A program made the position numbers and the translations under genes. Shown here one piece after another: positions 33,517 to 42,118 of a DNA stretch of 64,000 nucleotides (its first letter is position 1; every line of letters starts with the position of its first letter). The DNA comes from Bacteroidota bacterium (GTDB lineage: Bacteria > Bacteroidota > Bacteroidia > Cytophagales > Cytophagaceae): assembly GCA_023428135.1 (NCBI GenBank), contig JAEYZG010000021.1, positions 62,001-126,000 of the forward strand, read 5' to 3'. The notes beneath the pieces were generated by a model. That model was not told where the DNA came from. It saw only the letters and a list, made by a program, of their open reading frames with translations, and ran no database searches.

Positions 33517-34572
33517 TTAATCCTCTAAAGCATTAGAGATAAAAGTAGATTTTAAAAACAGCCAAATCAAGTACATTATCATTGCCCAGAATAAATATAC
33601 CTGATAATAATCACGAGTATTTTTGAATCTGTTTTCTTTGATAATCCCTTTTTCGAAAGAGTCAATAAGTTTAAAGGTTTGCTCTAGGGCATTTCTGTTA
33701 GAGGCTCTGAAAAACCTTCCATCACTTAATTGGGCAATTTTCCTTAAAGTAGTTTCATCAAGATGCGAATCGACATATGCTTTTTGGCCATTAGAATCTT
33801 TCCCCCAGGCTACTTTTCCTTCACGGCCAATTGCGATGGAGTATATTTTTATTCCGAATGCTTTTGCCAGTTTAGCAGCCATGAGTGGGTTCAGGTTTCC
33901 AGCTGTATTTTCTCCATCACTTATCACAATCATCACTTTCGATTTTGATTGTGATTCACGCAGTCGGTTTGTTGCTACCCCAATTGCATTTCCTATAGCA
34001 GATCCTCCACTTTCTATCATTCCCGAAGTCAGTTCTGCAATGAAGCTTTGTACAAGCTGATGATCCGTGGTTAATGGTGATAAAGAAAAAGCATCACCTG
34101 AGAATACTACAAGACCTATTCTGTCTTCCTTTCTGGATTCGATAAAGCGGGATGCAATATTTTTGGCTGCGGAGAGTCTATTAGGATGCAAGTCCTCTAA
34201 TTCCATTGATTCTGAAATGTCCAGGACTAGAATAATATCAATACCCTCCTTGTAGACTTCTGCAGTTTCGTCAGTCTTTTGAGGTCGGGCCAGTGCTAAA
34301 AGCAATAACCAGATACTTATGATTATAAAAAAGTATGGAATAAATCTGAGTTTACCCACAAACCAGGAGTAATTTATATCCCTCAAAGGAAATGCAACAT
34401 CCAGCTTCTGTCTGAAACGATAATAAAACGCCCATCTAAGCAAGACCAAAAGAGGAATCACCGGAATTAAATATAGATAGTAAAGAGCGTTCCAATGATA
34501 AGACCTTAAAGTCGAAGGAAGAAACCAACTCCAGGAAAACCAGTCTGATATATCTTTTAAAAAATCAAACAT
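33517..34572 (-). CDS. VWA domain membrane protein (BatA-like)
   Basis: A 351-residue protein with two N-terminal membrane helices (about 30-50 and 75-95), a von Willebrand A domain with intact MIDAS (DISES near 117-121, then a Thr in TTDHQL and DGEN near 219), and a C-terminal helix (YLFWAMIMYLIWLFL). It matches BatA of Bacteroides aerotolerance operons. It overlaps the preceding gene by eight bases and is the last gene of the DUF58/BatD-like/VWA unit. The likely role is in a membrane complex that serves an envelope or metal-cofactor chaperone function; this is unproven. Confidence 0.88.
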   Translation of the reverse strand: MFDFLKDISDWFSWSWFLPSTLRSYHWNALYYLYLIPVIPLLVLLRWAFYYRFRQKLDVAFPLRDINYSWFVGKLRFIPYFFIIISIWLLLLALARPQKTDETAEVYKEGIDIILVLDISESMELEDLHPNRLSAAKNIASRFIESRKEDRIGLVVFSGDAFSLSPLTTDHQLVQSFIAELTSGMIESGGSAIGNAIGVATNRLRESQSKSKVMIVISDGENTAGNLNPLMAAKLAKAFGIKIYSIAIGREGKVAWGKDSNGQKAYVDSHLDETTLRKIAQLSDGRFFRASNRNALEQTFKLIDSFEKGIIKENRFKNTRDYYQVYLFWAMIMYLIWLFLKSTFISNALED

Positions 34573-35452
34573 TGTTCAATTTATTCTTTACTTCGAGAAA
34601 TCTTTTATTGGTAAATTTTTTCAGAATAGTCAGAGACCTTGCAGGCGCGGCAGATACAAGCCCTCCATATATAGCCCGGTCAATATCCTGTAATCCTTGC
34701 TGTAAATCTTCCTGCTTATATAAGTCAATGATTTCTGTGGTGGTATAAGTATTAACAGGAATATTTTCAAGTCTGGTAAGATAAACCTTCCATAAATTTA
34801 AAGCCCGCTCTACAATATCAGGATCATTTTCCGTCTTAAATTCCTTTTCAAGTTTTTCAAAGTTTTTCAGAAATGTGAGATGTGCTTTTCTGATGACATA
34901 AAGTTTGTAGCTTCTGACAATTGCCTTTCCAAACAGCATATAGAACAAGAAGAGGAAGAAGAGAATGATTGCAGCTACTCCAAAAATCAAAGGGTAGTTG
35001 ACTGTTCTCTTTACAGTTGAAAACTGTGTGTCACTTAAGAGCTTTTGCCCTGCCAGTGTCTTTATGTTTTGAATGATTGCAATAGAGTCGGGCTTACTGT
35101 AAATTTTCAGACTATCACCATTGCGGATATAAAAAACAGGAAGGCTTAATTTTTGAATGCTGTCTGTTTTAAAGGTTTCAAAAATGTAAACGACGCAATC
35201 TTTACTGATTCCGTTAACCGTTTTAGTCGGAAAATAATCTTTGCCAATAAGTTCAAACGGTTTATAGCTGTAATTGGAATCTGGGAATAAAACTTGTTCT
35301 TCGGCATTATAGGAAAGAACTAGGGCGAAGCCAAAGGGGGAGCCAATCTGAACAGAATCTTCCTGAAAAAATCCCTCAGGAGATAAAGTCTGACTCATTA
35401 AAAGAGATGGGGATATTATAATAAGAATTAACACCAAATACCTTTTCATCAC
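34565..35452 (-). CDS. Bat-operon exported membrane protein (BatD/DUF4381-like)
   Basis: A 295-residue protein with a signal peptide (LVLILIIISPSLLMSQ) and a beta-rich periplasmic domain to about residue 150. One membrane helix follows at about 157-178 (FGVAAIILFFLFLFYMLF), then a helical cytosolic tail (RKAHLTFLKNFEKLEKEF, TTTEIIDLYKQED). The layout and location between DUF58 and VWA genes fit the small exported component of Bacteroidota Bat-like operons. It overlaps both neighbours by one and eight bases, so translation is coupled. Confidence 0.72.
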   Translation of the reverse strand: MMKRYLVLILIIISPSLLMSQTLSPEGFFQEDSVQIGSPFGFALVLSYNAEEQVLFPDSNYSYKPFELIGKDYFPTKTVNGISKDCVVYIFETFKTDSIQKLSLPVFYIRNGDSLKIYSKPDSIAIIQNIKTLAGQKLLSDTQFSTVKRTVNYPLIFGVAAIILFFLFLFYMLFGKAIVRSYKLYVIRKAHLTFLKNFEKLEKEFKTENDPDIVERALNLWKVYLTRLENIPVNTYTTTEIIDLYKQEDLQQGLQDIDRAIYGGLVSAAPARSLTILKKFTNKRFLEVKNKLNNV

Positions 35453-36324
35453 TATCTTTTGCTTCGCATTCTTCTTATTTTAAATAGCTGAACAAGTTTG
35501 GTTAAATAATCTTCATTTGTATTTACCCAAAGATAGTTAGCTCCATTTCTTCTGCAAAATTGCTCAAGCTTAAGTTTATTTTCAGCGTAGCCTTTATTTA
35601 TTTTTTCTCTGAATTTTGAGGAAGAAGAATTGACCCAGATGGTCTTTTTGGTTTCTTTGTCATAGAGCGGGATAATGCCGAGATTAGGAAACTTGATCTC
35701 TCTGGGATCATTGAGATGAATAACAACGAGGTCATGCTTGTGTGCAAGAGCAGAAAGATTGGTATTGTAGCCTTCGTCTATAAAGTCTGAAATGAAGATT
35801 ACCACGCTTTTTTTCTTTAGCATGGTTAAGGTAAATTTTAAAGATTTCTGCAGGTCTGTTTTAATTGAAACGGGACTCAGGTTAAAAAGGGTACCAATCA
35901 TTTGATATGCATGGCGCATTCCTTTATCAGGTTTTATATATGCTTCCTTCTGATCACTGAAACATATCAGTCCAACACTTCCATTATCTTTAACTGCGGA
36001 CAGTGTAAGTACTGCACATATTTCTCTTGCAATATCAATTTTTCGTGTATTTTTCCCTATTTCCTGAGAGGCACTTACATCCAGAATGAAGAATACGTTT
36101 TGCTCTTTTTCTTCTTTAAAAGTCTTAACAAAAGTACCATGGCCTTTTGCAGAAACGTTCCAGTCAATAGTCCTTACATCATCCCCATATTGATAGGAGC
36201 GGACATCGTCAAATTCCAGGCCTGATCCTTTAAATATAGAATGAAAATCACCGTGCATGTGATTATTCACTGCTTTTCTAATCTGTATTTCGTATTTCCG
36301 TATTTTCTTCAGTAGTTCTTTCAT
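35452..36324 (-). CDS. DUF58 domain protein of the Bat-like operon
   Basis: A 290-residue soluble protein with the DUF58 signature: GDFHSIFKGSGLEFDDVRSYQYGDDVRTIDWNVSAK near 25-60 and VFFILDVSASQ near 76-86, which contains a degenerate DxSxS. It also has VIFISDFIDEGY near 174-185. DUF58 proteins act with MoxR AAA ATPases and VWA proteins. No moxR gene is next to it; upstream is a divergent DUF4296 gene. It is the first gene of a three-gene unit with overlapping reading frames. Confidence 0.9.
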   Translation of the reverse strand: MKELLKKIRKYEIQIRKAVNNHMHGDFHSIFKGSGLEFDDVRSYQYGDDVRTIDWNVSAKGHGTFVKTFKEEKEQNVFFILDVSASQEIGKNTRKIDIAREICAVLTLSAVKDNGSVGLICFSDQKEAYIKPDKGMRHAYQMIGTLFNLSPVSIKTDLQKSLKFTLTMLKKKSVVIFISDFIDEGYNTNLSALAHKHDLVVIHLNDPREIKFPNLGIIPLYDKETKKTIWVNSSSSKFREKINKGYAENKLKLEQFCRRNGANYLWVNTNEDYLTKLVQLFKIRRMRSKR

Positions 36325-36387
36325 TGCCGAACTTAAACAAGGGAAAGAGACTTTTTAAAATTAGCATTAAAATAAGTAATTTTCGAC

Positions 36388-36729
36388 GTGAAAAAGTTTT
36401 TTTTGGTTTTATTATTGGCCGCCGCATCTTGCAAGGGGCCTGCTGAAGAAATTCCAGAGGATATTCTGCCAAAGGAAAAGATGGTTCAGCTACTTATAAG
36501 AATTCATATTGCAGAAGCTGCAGTAGGAATAAAAAATCTACCTTCAGACTCAGCTTCAAAGCTTTATAAGTCTTATCAGAATGAGATATTTAAAGAAGAA
36601 GCTGTAGGAGATTCGGCTTATGCAAAAAGTTATTCCTATTATGTAGTAAGGCCAGAGTTAATGGATGAAATTTATGGAGCAGTAGTAGATAGTCTGAGTC
36701 TTCGGGAGGCAAGAGGTAAACTGGATTAG
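36388..36729 (+). CDS. DUF4296 family lipoprotein
   Basis: A 113-residue lipoprotein (LLLAAASC, Cys15) with the DUF4296 core PEDILPKEKMVQLLIRIHIAEA near 23-44 and a C-terminal helical SYYVVRPELMDEIYGAVVDSL. The family is confined to Bacteroidota and has no known role. GTG 36388 is the only sensible start. Its gene ends one base before the convergent small membrane protein gene. Confidence 0.85.
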   Translation: MKKFFLVLLLAAASCKGPAEEIPEDILPKEKMVQLLIRIHIAEAAVGIKNLPSDSASKLYKSYQNEIFKEEAVGDSAYAKSYSYYVVRPELMDEIYGAVVDSLSLREARGKLD

Positions 36730-36730
36730 T

Positions 36731-36994
36731 TTACCTGTTTTTTTCCTGTTTCTGATTTTTTTGAGGGCTTTCGGACGAATTATCTTCATTTTCAGAAATC
36801 CAGATTGCCAGAAATACAACTAAGATGATGAGAATCAATCCAAGGAATTTTTTGTCTTTGTATAATGGTTTTACTACCTTTTTGTAGTCAGTCAGCTGAT
36901 TATAATTTTTTATTAACTGGTCAAAGTTTTGATGGCCGGCAATTTTATCGTCAGAGGGTCGGGGTTTATTTTTGTTAATTTTAAATTTTCCCAT
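36731..36994 (-). CDS. Small membrane protein downstream of the ECF sigma gene
   Basis: An 87-residue protein: a basic polar N-terminus (KFKINKNKPRPSDDKIAGHQNF), one hydrophobic helix near 50-66 (FLGLILIILVVFLAIWI) and a very polar C-terminal tail (ENEDNSSESPQKNQ). The gene starts two bases after the stop of the sigma factor gene and is surely co-transcribed with it. Its position suggests a membrane partner of the sigma factor, but the N-terminal part shows no recognisable anti-sigma domain. Confidence 0.7.
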   Translation of the reverse strand: MGKFKINKNKPRPSDDKIAGHQNFDQLIKNYNQLTDYKKVVKPLYKDKKFLGLILIILVVFLAIWISENEDNSSESPQKNQKQEKNR

Positions 36995-36996
36995 GA

Positions 36997-37563
36997 TCAG
37001 GCTTTAAATCTTTGATTAAGGATTTCCCTTAATTTATCTAATATTCTGTACGTTTTTACTTTTGCGTTATTTTCGGTCATTCCCAGAATGTATCCAACTT
37101 CTTTGAAGGATTTCTGATCAAAGAACCTTAGTTCTATCATTTGCATTTCTTTCTCATCCAGATTTTCCATGGCTTTGAGCATTCCATCTTCAATGTTTTC
37201 TGTTTTATCAATATGAAGCTCTTCTTTTAGTTCTAAAATATCTGCCTCTTCAATATTAATAGAACGGACAGATTTAGTTTTTCTGTAATACAAATTTACT
37301 TCGTTTGTAGCTATGCGAAAAAGGAACGCTGAAAAGGGAAGACCTTTAAACTCATACTTTTTTATGTTTAAAAGTGCCTGAAGAAATACATGGCTGGTAA
37401 GATCTGCAGTCAGGTCTTCATTGTCTGTTCTTTTATATAAAAACAGAAAAATCTTTCTATAATATTTATTATATATATGAGAGAAATGTTTGGGATCAGA
37501 CCTGGAGGCCTGTATCCATTCCAGTTCCCTGGCGATTTCTTCTTTGGTCTGATGATTACTCAA
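36997..37563 (-). CDS. ECF-type RNA polymerase sigma factor
   Basis: A 188-residue sigma-70 family protein with region 2 (HIYNKYYRKIFLFLYKRTDN, ADLTSHVFLQALLNIKKYE, FLFRIATNEVNLYYRK) and region 4 (EKEMQMIELRFFDQKSFKEVGYILGMTENNAKVKTYRILDKLR, the helix-turn-helix). The start is TTG 37563; no ATG is available before region 2. The target regulon is unknown. The downstream gene encodes a small membrane protein that may control it. Confidence 0.9.
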   Translation of the reverse strand: MSNHQTKEEIARELEWIQASRSDPKHFSHIYNKYYRKIFLFLYKRTDNEDLTADLTSHVFLQALLNIKKYEFKGLPFSAFLFRIATNEVNLYYRKTKSVRSINIEEADILELKEELHIDKTENIEDGMLKAMENLDEKEMQMIELRFFDQKSFKEVGYILGMTENNAKVKTYRILDKLREILNQRFKA

Positions 37564-37617
37564 AATAAAAAGTTTATTACCATAATACGGAAACTTTAAA
37601 AAGATACAGATTAAACG

Positions 37618-39129
37618 TTATATTTTTTTTATTTCATTTAAAGCTCCCCGGGCTTTGTTATCTATACCGTTTTTGTAGTAGTAGTCTTTATAGGTAAGAG
37701 CCTTTTCGAAGTAAAAAACGGCCTGTTCTTTATTCTTTTGATATCTGTAAATGTAACCTAATTGAAGGGCAGCATTAGGGGCAAAATATAGCTTTTTGTC
37801 TCCGGAAAGATCAATGGTTTTTTTATAAAATTTTATAGCCTCCTGGAGTTTGCCTGTTTTATGAAAAAGCCTCGCAAATCTGTAATAGTATTCAATTTCA
37901 TCTTTTTGGGAATGAAAATCCTTAGGGGATAACTTCTCCAGGATATCTTCAGCGGTATTGAAAAATCCACCATCAATGGCCAATCTGGCTTTCATAATAT
38001 TTTTGTCAGAAAAATCTCTGTTTTCTGCAAAGTATAGTGCATACTTATCCCCATCATAAATAGCATTGCCTTCTTTTATTATCTGTGGTAGTATTTGTAT
38101 AGCTTTGTTGTCTTCATTGTTAAGCCAGTAACAAAGGAATATTTTATAATAAGCTTCCTTTTTAAAATTTCCTCCTCTGTATTCATTTAGAAAATTTTTA
38201 TAAAGGTAAAATGCTTTTGTGTAAAGGCCTTTTTGGAGATAGATATCACCAAGCATCATATGGAGATAGGCAAAGTTAAGGTAGCTACTACTATAGTCAG
38301 GGCTATTTTCCAGAATACATAGAGCCTCCTCGGAATGAGCATTTTTCATGCAAACGGAAGCATATAAAAAGGTGTAAAGTAAATTGTCTTTATCACTGAG
38401 ATATAAATCTTTTACAGCTTTCTCCGATCCTGTTTCTTTTCCTAAAATAAAATTTAATATGGCAAAGCGAAGTATTTTTGCTTCGGATGCAAAAGGAGTC
38501 TCAGATTCAGAAAGAGTCTTAAGCATTTCCAGGCCTTCATTCACACTTCCTTCCATACCCACAAGATTTACAATCCATGTGTATTTTTCAGGGATTGAGC
38601 CTATTAAAATTTTTAAAAGTCCGATGGATTTGTTGTTTGGAAGGAAGTCAGGATGCTTAATTGCATTTTCAGCAAGTGTTTTATAGGCTAGTCTTAATTC
38701 CCACATGGAACCGATTTCTTCTCCGAATTTGAGTTTTACAAAAGCCCTTTGGAGTTTAATTTCACCTATTACAAATAAATAATATGGAGAATGTGGGTTT
38801 AATCCTGATACTTTAATTTCCGCCACTTCAGAGTGTTGCTTATATTTTTCAAGCAGTGCTGGATTTTCTTCTACCAGCATCTTAATAGTTTCAGCAAGAT
38901 GTTCTATATAAATATTTATTCCATTTAGGTTTTGGTCTTGTTGTGTATGGGCCAAGCCTGTCACGGATTTTAATTTAAGTACTTCCTGATATTTAGCTTT
39001 GCTGGCTTCAGTGAAGGAAAATTGTGCGTATAGAGCGGGAGAAAGAGATATGAAAAAAAACATAAAAAAAGGGCGTACTAAAATAGCAGCCCTTGTTTTA
39101 TATTTTAGAATAGAAACTTCAATCTTCAA
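37618..39129 (-). CDS. Exported TPR-repeat protein
   Basis: A protein of about 500 residues with a signal peptide (KYKTRAAILVRPFFMFFFIS, then LSPALYAQ) followed by helical TPR-like pairs (LHMMLGDIYLQKGLYTKAFYLYKNFL, YYRFARLFHKTGKLQEAIKFYKKTIDL, AALQLGYIYRYQKNKEQAVFYFEKAL). TTG 39129, five bases after the zinc-ribbon stop, gives a complete signal peptide with basic residues. ATG 39063 lies just after a hairpin and would give a peptide without a basic n-region. The true start is uncertain. It is probably periplasmic; no partner is known. Confidence 0.8.
   Translation of the reverse strand: MKIEVSILKYKTRAAILVRPFFMFFFISLSPALYAQFSFTEASKAKYQEVLKLKSVTGLAHTQQDQNLNGINIYIEHLAETIKMLVEENPALLEKYKQHSEVAEIKVSGLNPHSPYYLFVIGEIKLQRAFVKLKFGEEIGSMWELRLAYKTLAENAIKHPDFLPNNKSIGLLKILIGSIPEKYTWIVNLVGMEGSVNEGLEMLKTLSESETPFASEAKILRFAILNFILGKETGSEKAVKDLYLSDKDNLLYTFLYASVCMKNAHSEEALCILENSPDYSSSYLNFAYLHMMLGDIYLQKGLYTKAFYLYKNFLNEYRGGNFKKEAYYKIFLCYWLNNEDNKAIQILPQIIKEGNAIYDGDKYALYFAENRDFSDKNIMKARLAIDGGFFNTAEDILEKLSPKDFHSQKDEIEYYYRFARLFHKTGKLQEAIKFYKKTIDLSGDKKLYFAPNAALQLGYIYRYQKNKEQAVFYFEKALTYKDYYYKNGIDNKARGALNEIKKI
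39066..39096 (-). terminator. Terminator-like hairpin at the start of the TPR gene
   Basis: On the minus strand AAGGGCTGCT and AGTACGCCCTT (one bulge, one G-T pair) form a hairpin followed by seven T. It lies after the zinc-ribbon stop but inside the 5' end of the TPR gene, so it may terminate or attenuate transcription into that gene. Confidence 0.5.
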
Positions 39130-39133
39130 ATTG

Positions 39134-39880
39134 TTATTTTTTGGCAGATTCAAGCACAACAGTTTCAACATCTGCGAAAATACGACCGCAATGTTCGCAA
39201 ACAATCAGCTTTTTCTTATCTCGGATATCTACTTGTCTTTGTGGGGGTACAGTGTTGAAACATCCGCCGCAGGCATCTCTTTTAACAGAAACAACAGCCA
39301 GACCATTGTTTGCGTTAAGACGGATTTTATTGTAGGAATTGAGTAATCTTTCTTCTATTGATTTTGAAGCTTTTTCTCTTTCCTTTAAAAGTTTGGCTTC
39401 TTCATCTTTACTTTCTGAGCTTAAGGTTTCAAGCTCATCTTTTTTTTGCTTCAGATCTTTCTTTCTGTCATCTAGAACTCTTTGGGTATTCGCGATGTCG
39501 TCATTTTTCTGATTGATCTTGTGCAGGAATTCTTTTGTTCTTTTTTCACTAATTTGAATTTCAAGCTGTTGTAGCTCTACTTCTTTAGTGATAGCATCGT
39601 ACTCTCTGTTGTTTCTTACATTTTTCTGCTGATCTTCATATTTTTTGATGTTTTTCTCAGCATCCTTTATTGCAAGCTTGTTTTTTGTGATTTCGTCATT
39701 TAGGTTTTGGATATCACTTTGATACTTGCCAACCCTTGTCTCGTATCCTTCAAGCTCGTCCTCAAGGTCTCTAACTTCTTCGGGTAAGTCTCCTCTTATT
39801 TTTTTTATTTCCTCGAGTTTAGAGTCGATGGTCTGAAGTTTTACCAGAGCTTCAAGTTTTTGTGCTATCGTGGTTTCCAT
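39134..39880 (-). CDS. Coiled-coil protein with C4 zinc ribbon (DUF164/CT398-like)
   Basis: This 248-residue protein has a long N-terminal coiled coil (residues 10-190, rich in KDAEKNIKKYEDQQKNVRNN type heptads) and a C-terminal zinc ribbon with two CxxC pairs (CGGC near 204 and CEHC near 229). This is the COG1579/CT398 architecture, suggested to bind nucleic acids or assist protein assembly; the role is not settled. It follows the Nif3-type gene by five bases, the usual pairing in Bacteroidota. Confidence 0.9.
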   Translation of the reverse strand: METTIAQKLEALVKLQTIDSKLEEIKKIRGDLPEEVRDLEDELEGYETRVGKYQSDIQNLNDEITKNKLAIKDAEKNIKKYEDQQKNVRNNREYDAITKEVELQQLEIQISEKRTKEFLHKINQKNDDIANTQRVLDDRKKDLKQKKDELETLSSESKDEEAKLLKEREKASKSIEERLLNSYNKIRLNANNGLAVVSVKRDACGGCFNTVPPQRQVDIRDKKKLIVCEHCGRIFADVETVVLESAKK

Positions 39881-39885
39881 TTATT

Positions 39886-40983
39886 CTAAATATAACTTAT
39901 GGGGTTTGTGTTAATTTTTGATAAAACGATTGCAATATTAGTAAAATTTTTGTTCAAAAGCTCGCAAATTAGCTCTTTTGTAAAAACTTCACTTTCATAG
40001 TGCCCAATATCCGCAATGATTATTTTTCCATCTGCGTCAAAATACTCATGATATTTGAAATCTGATGTGATAAATACATCGGCTTTTTGCTGTATTGCAT
40101 TCTTTAAAAGAAAATTGCCTGCTCCTCCGCAAGCTGCCACTTTTTTAATTTTTCCGGAAAGTAATCGGGTAAATTTGATTACTGACAGATTCATTCTTTC
40201 TTTTAAGTACTTCAGAAACGCTTCCGGATCCATTGCTTCCTGCAGCTCTCCTATAACACCAGATCCTGTTTCAAAGTTCTCATTTTCCAATAATAATACG
40301 TCAAATGCTGGCTCTTCGTATGGATGTGATGTTCTCAAAGCCTGTACAACCTGCCTTTGAATATGTCCGGGAAATATGACTTCAATTCTGGCCTCTGTTA
40401 CAAATTCAGGCTCATTAGCTCTGCCAATATGGGGGGAAGCGTTCTCATTCGCCATAAATGTGCCTGTGCCCTCAAGCTGGAAACTACAATTGCTGTAATT
40501 TCCGATATTACCAGCTCCGGCTTTGTAGAGGGACGATAAGACATTTTCTTTATTGGCAACAGGAACAAACGATATAAGTTTTTTTAATAATCCGGTTTTG
40601 GGTGCAAGGATTTTTGGATTCAGCAGTGATAGTTTTTCTGCAATTTTAAAGTTTACACCATTTTTAACATTATCGAGATTGGTGTGAATCGCATAAAGAC
40701 AAATATCATATTTTATGGCTTTGATAACTGTACGCTCCACATAATTGCTTCCGGTAAGTCTTTTTAGGCCTCTGAAGATAATAGGATGGTGGGCGATAAT
40801 CAAATTGTATCCCAATGATTTGGCTTCTTCTACAATCTCTTCTGTTAAGTCTAGGGTAACTAAAACTCCTGAAAGCTCAGCTGCCGCGTTGCCAGTAAGG
40901 AGTCCTGAATTATCATAATCTTCCTGATAGGCCGGTGGGGCAAAAGATTCAAGAAAGGCTATAACGTCTTTAATTTTGGTCAT
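39886..40983 (-). CDS. Nif3-like dinuclear metal centre protein
   Basis: A protein of about 365 residues of the Nif3/YbgI/YqfO family. Residues include ESFAPPAYQEDYDNSGLL near 11-28, the metal-binding IAHHPIIFRGLKRL near 59-72, YAIHTNLDNVKNGVN near 97-111 and a C-terminal ITSDFKYHE with IADIGHYESE. The long form carries a PII-like insertion in the middle. An upstream ATG (41040) would add 19 unusual residues; ATG 40983 fits the family. The gene is the first of an operon with the zinc-ribbon and perhaps the TPR genes, and diverges from lpxK. Confidence 0.92.
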   Translation of the reverse strand: MTKIKDVIAFLESFAPPAYQEDYDNSGLLTGNAAAELSGVLVTLDLTEEIVEEAKSLGYNLIIAHHPIIFRGLKRLTGSNYVERTVIKAIKYDICLYAIHTNLDNVKNGVNFKIAEKLSLLNPKILAPKTGLLKKLISFVPVANKENVLSSLYKAGAGNIGNYSNCSFQLEGTGTFMANENASPHIGRANEPEFVTEARIEVIFPGHIQRQVVQALRTSHPYEEPAFDVLLLENENFETGSGVIGELQEAMDPEAFLKYLKERMNLSVIKFTRLLSGKIKKVAACGGAGNFLLKNAIQQKADVFITSDFKYHEYFDADGKIIIADIGHYESEVFTKELICELLNKNFTNIAIVLSKINTNPISYI

Positions 40984-41050
40984 TTTAACACCTTTTAAAA
41001 AATAACATGCTATTTTACTAAATTGCGGCCTTGACAGCAATTAATTTGAG

Positions 41051-42112
41051 ATGTTTGTTTTGAAAATATTACTTTGGCCTTTTGCAGTTCTTTATGATGC
41101 TGTCACAAGAGTAAGAAATTACCTTTTCGACATTGGGAGAAAGCCATCTTTTTCTTTTGAAACATTTGTAATCAATGTGGGAAACCTCACTGTAGGAGGA
41201 ACTGGTAAAACTCCTCATGTAGAATTACTTATAAATGTTTTGGCGGATCATTACAACATTGCTACCCTCAGCCGTGGATATGGCAGAAAGTCCAGAGGCT
41301 TTTTACTTGCAGATAAAAATTCTGATGCAGATTTATTAGGGGATGAGCCCATGCAGTTTTACCATAAATATGGAGAAAAGGTCACTGTTGCTGTTGGTGA
41401 GGAAAGGGCTCATGCGATTCCCTGTATTTTACATGAAAAAGAAGATACAAAAGTTATTTTACTTGATGATGCCTATCAGCATCGATATGTCAAACCTAAT
41501 ATCAATATCCTTTTGTCGGATTATTCCCGACCTTTCTATAAGGATATGGTTTTGCCGGCCGGCAGACTCAGAGAATCCAGAAAAGGTGCCGAGAGGGCGG
41601 ATGCTGTGATAGTTACCAAATGCCCGGAGTTATTATCTTTAGAAGAGCAAAAGGTTATCATCAATGATGTCAGAAAATATGCTGGCAAAGGAAAGCCTGT
41701 CTATTTTACTACTATAAAGTATCTAGAACCTGTACCTGTTTTCAAAAAAACTGAGGATATCCCGAAGAAAATAGTTTTTTTTGCAGGTATTGCCAACCCA
41801 TCGCAGGTAATTGAAAAAATCAGTTATGATTATGCCCTGCAGGAAAGTGTCAGATTTTCGGATCATCACACTTATAAATTAAAAGATGTGGAGCATTTAA
41901 TAGCAAAAGCAAGAGCGTTTGGGAATGATACCGGATTGCTTACTACAGAAAAGGATATGGTACGACTTTTGACTCCGGAGTTTTCCGAAATGTTGAAAGC
42001 TATTCCTTTTTTTTATATCCCGATTGAAGTAAAATTCCTTGAGGGGAAACAAAAATTTGAAGAATGGATTTTAAATTCTGTCCATTCTAAATACAGTTCT
42101 GACAAGATTTGA
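41051..42112 (+). CDS. lpxK: Tetraacyldisaccharide 4'-kinase LpxK
   Basis: A 353-residue inner-membrane-associated kinase that phosphorylates the lipid A precursor at the 4' position. Visible are the N-terminal hydrophobic helix (LKILLWPFAVLYDAVTRVRN), VINVGNLTVGGTGKTPHV (Walker A) near 40-57, TLSRGYGRKSRG near 75-86, GDEPM near 97, LDDAYQHR near 139-146 and LTTEKDMVRL near 296-305. Lipid A synthesis indicates an outer-membrane LPS. It is followed by a porin gene seven bases downstream, likely in the same transcript. Confidence 0.95.
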   Translation: MFVLKILLWPFAVLYDAVTRVRNYLFDIGRKPSFSFETFVINVGNLTVGGTGKTPHVELLINVLADHYNIATLSRGYGRKSRGFLLADKNSDADLLGDEPMQFYHKYGEKVTVAVGEERAHAIPCILHEKEDTKVILLDDAYQHRYVKPNINILLSDYSRPFYKDMVLPAGRLRESRKGAERADAVIVTKCPELLSLEEQKVIINDVRKYAGKGKPVYFTTIKYLEPVPVFKKTEDIPKKIVFFAGIANPSQVIEKISYDYALQESVRFSDHHTYKLKDVEHLIAKARAFGNDTGLLTTEKDMVRLLTPEFSEMLKAIPFFYIPIEVKFLEGKQKFEEWILNSVHSKYSSDKI

Positions 42113-42118
42113 TTAATA

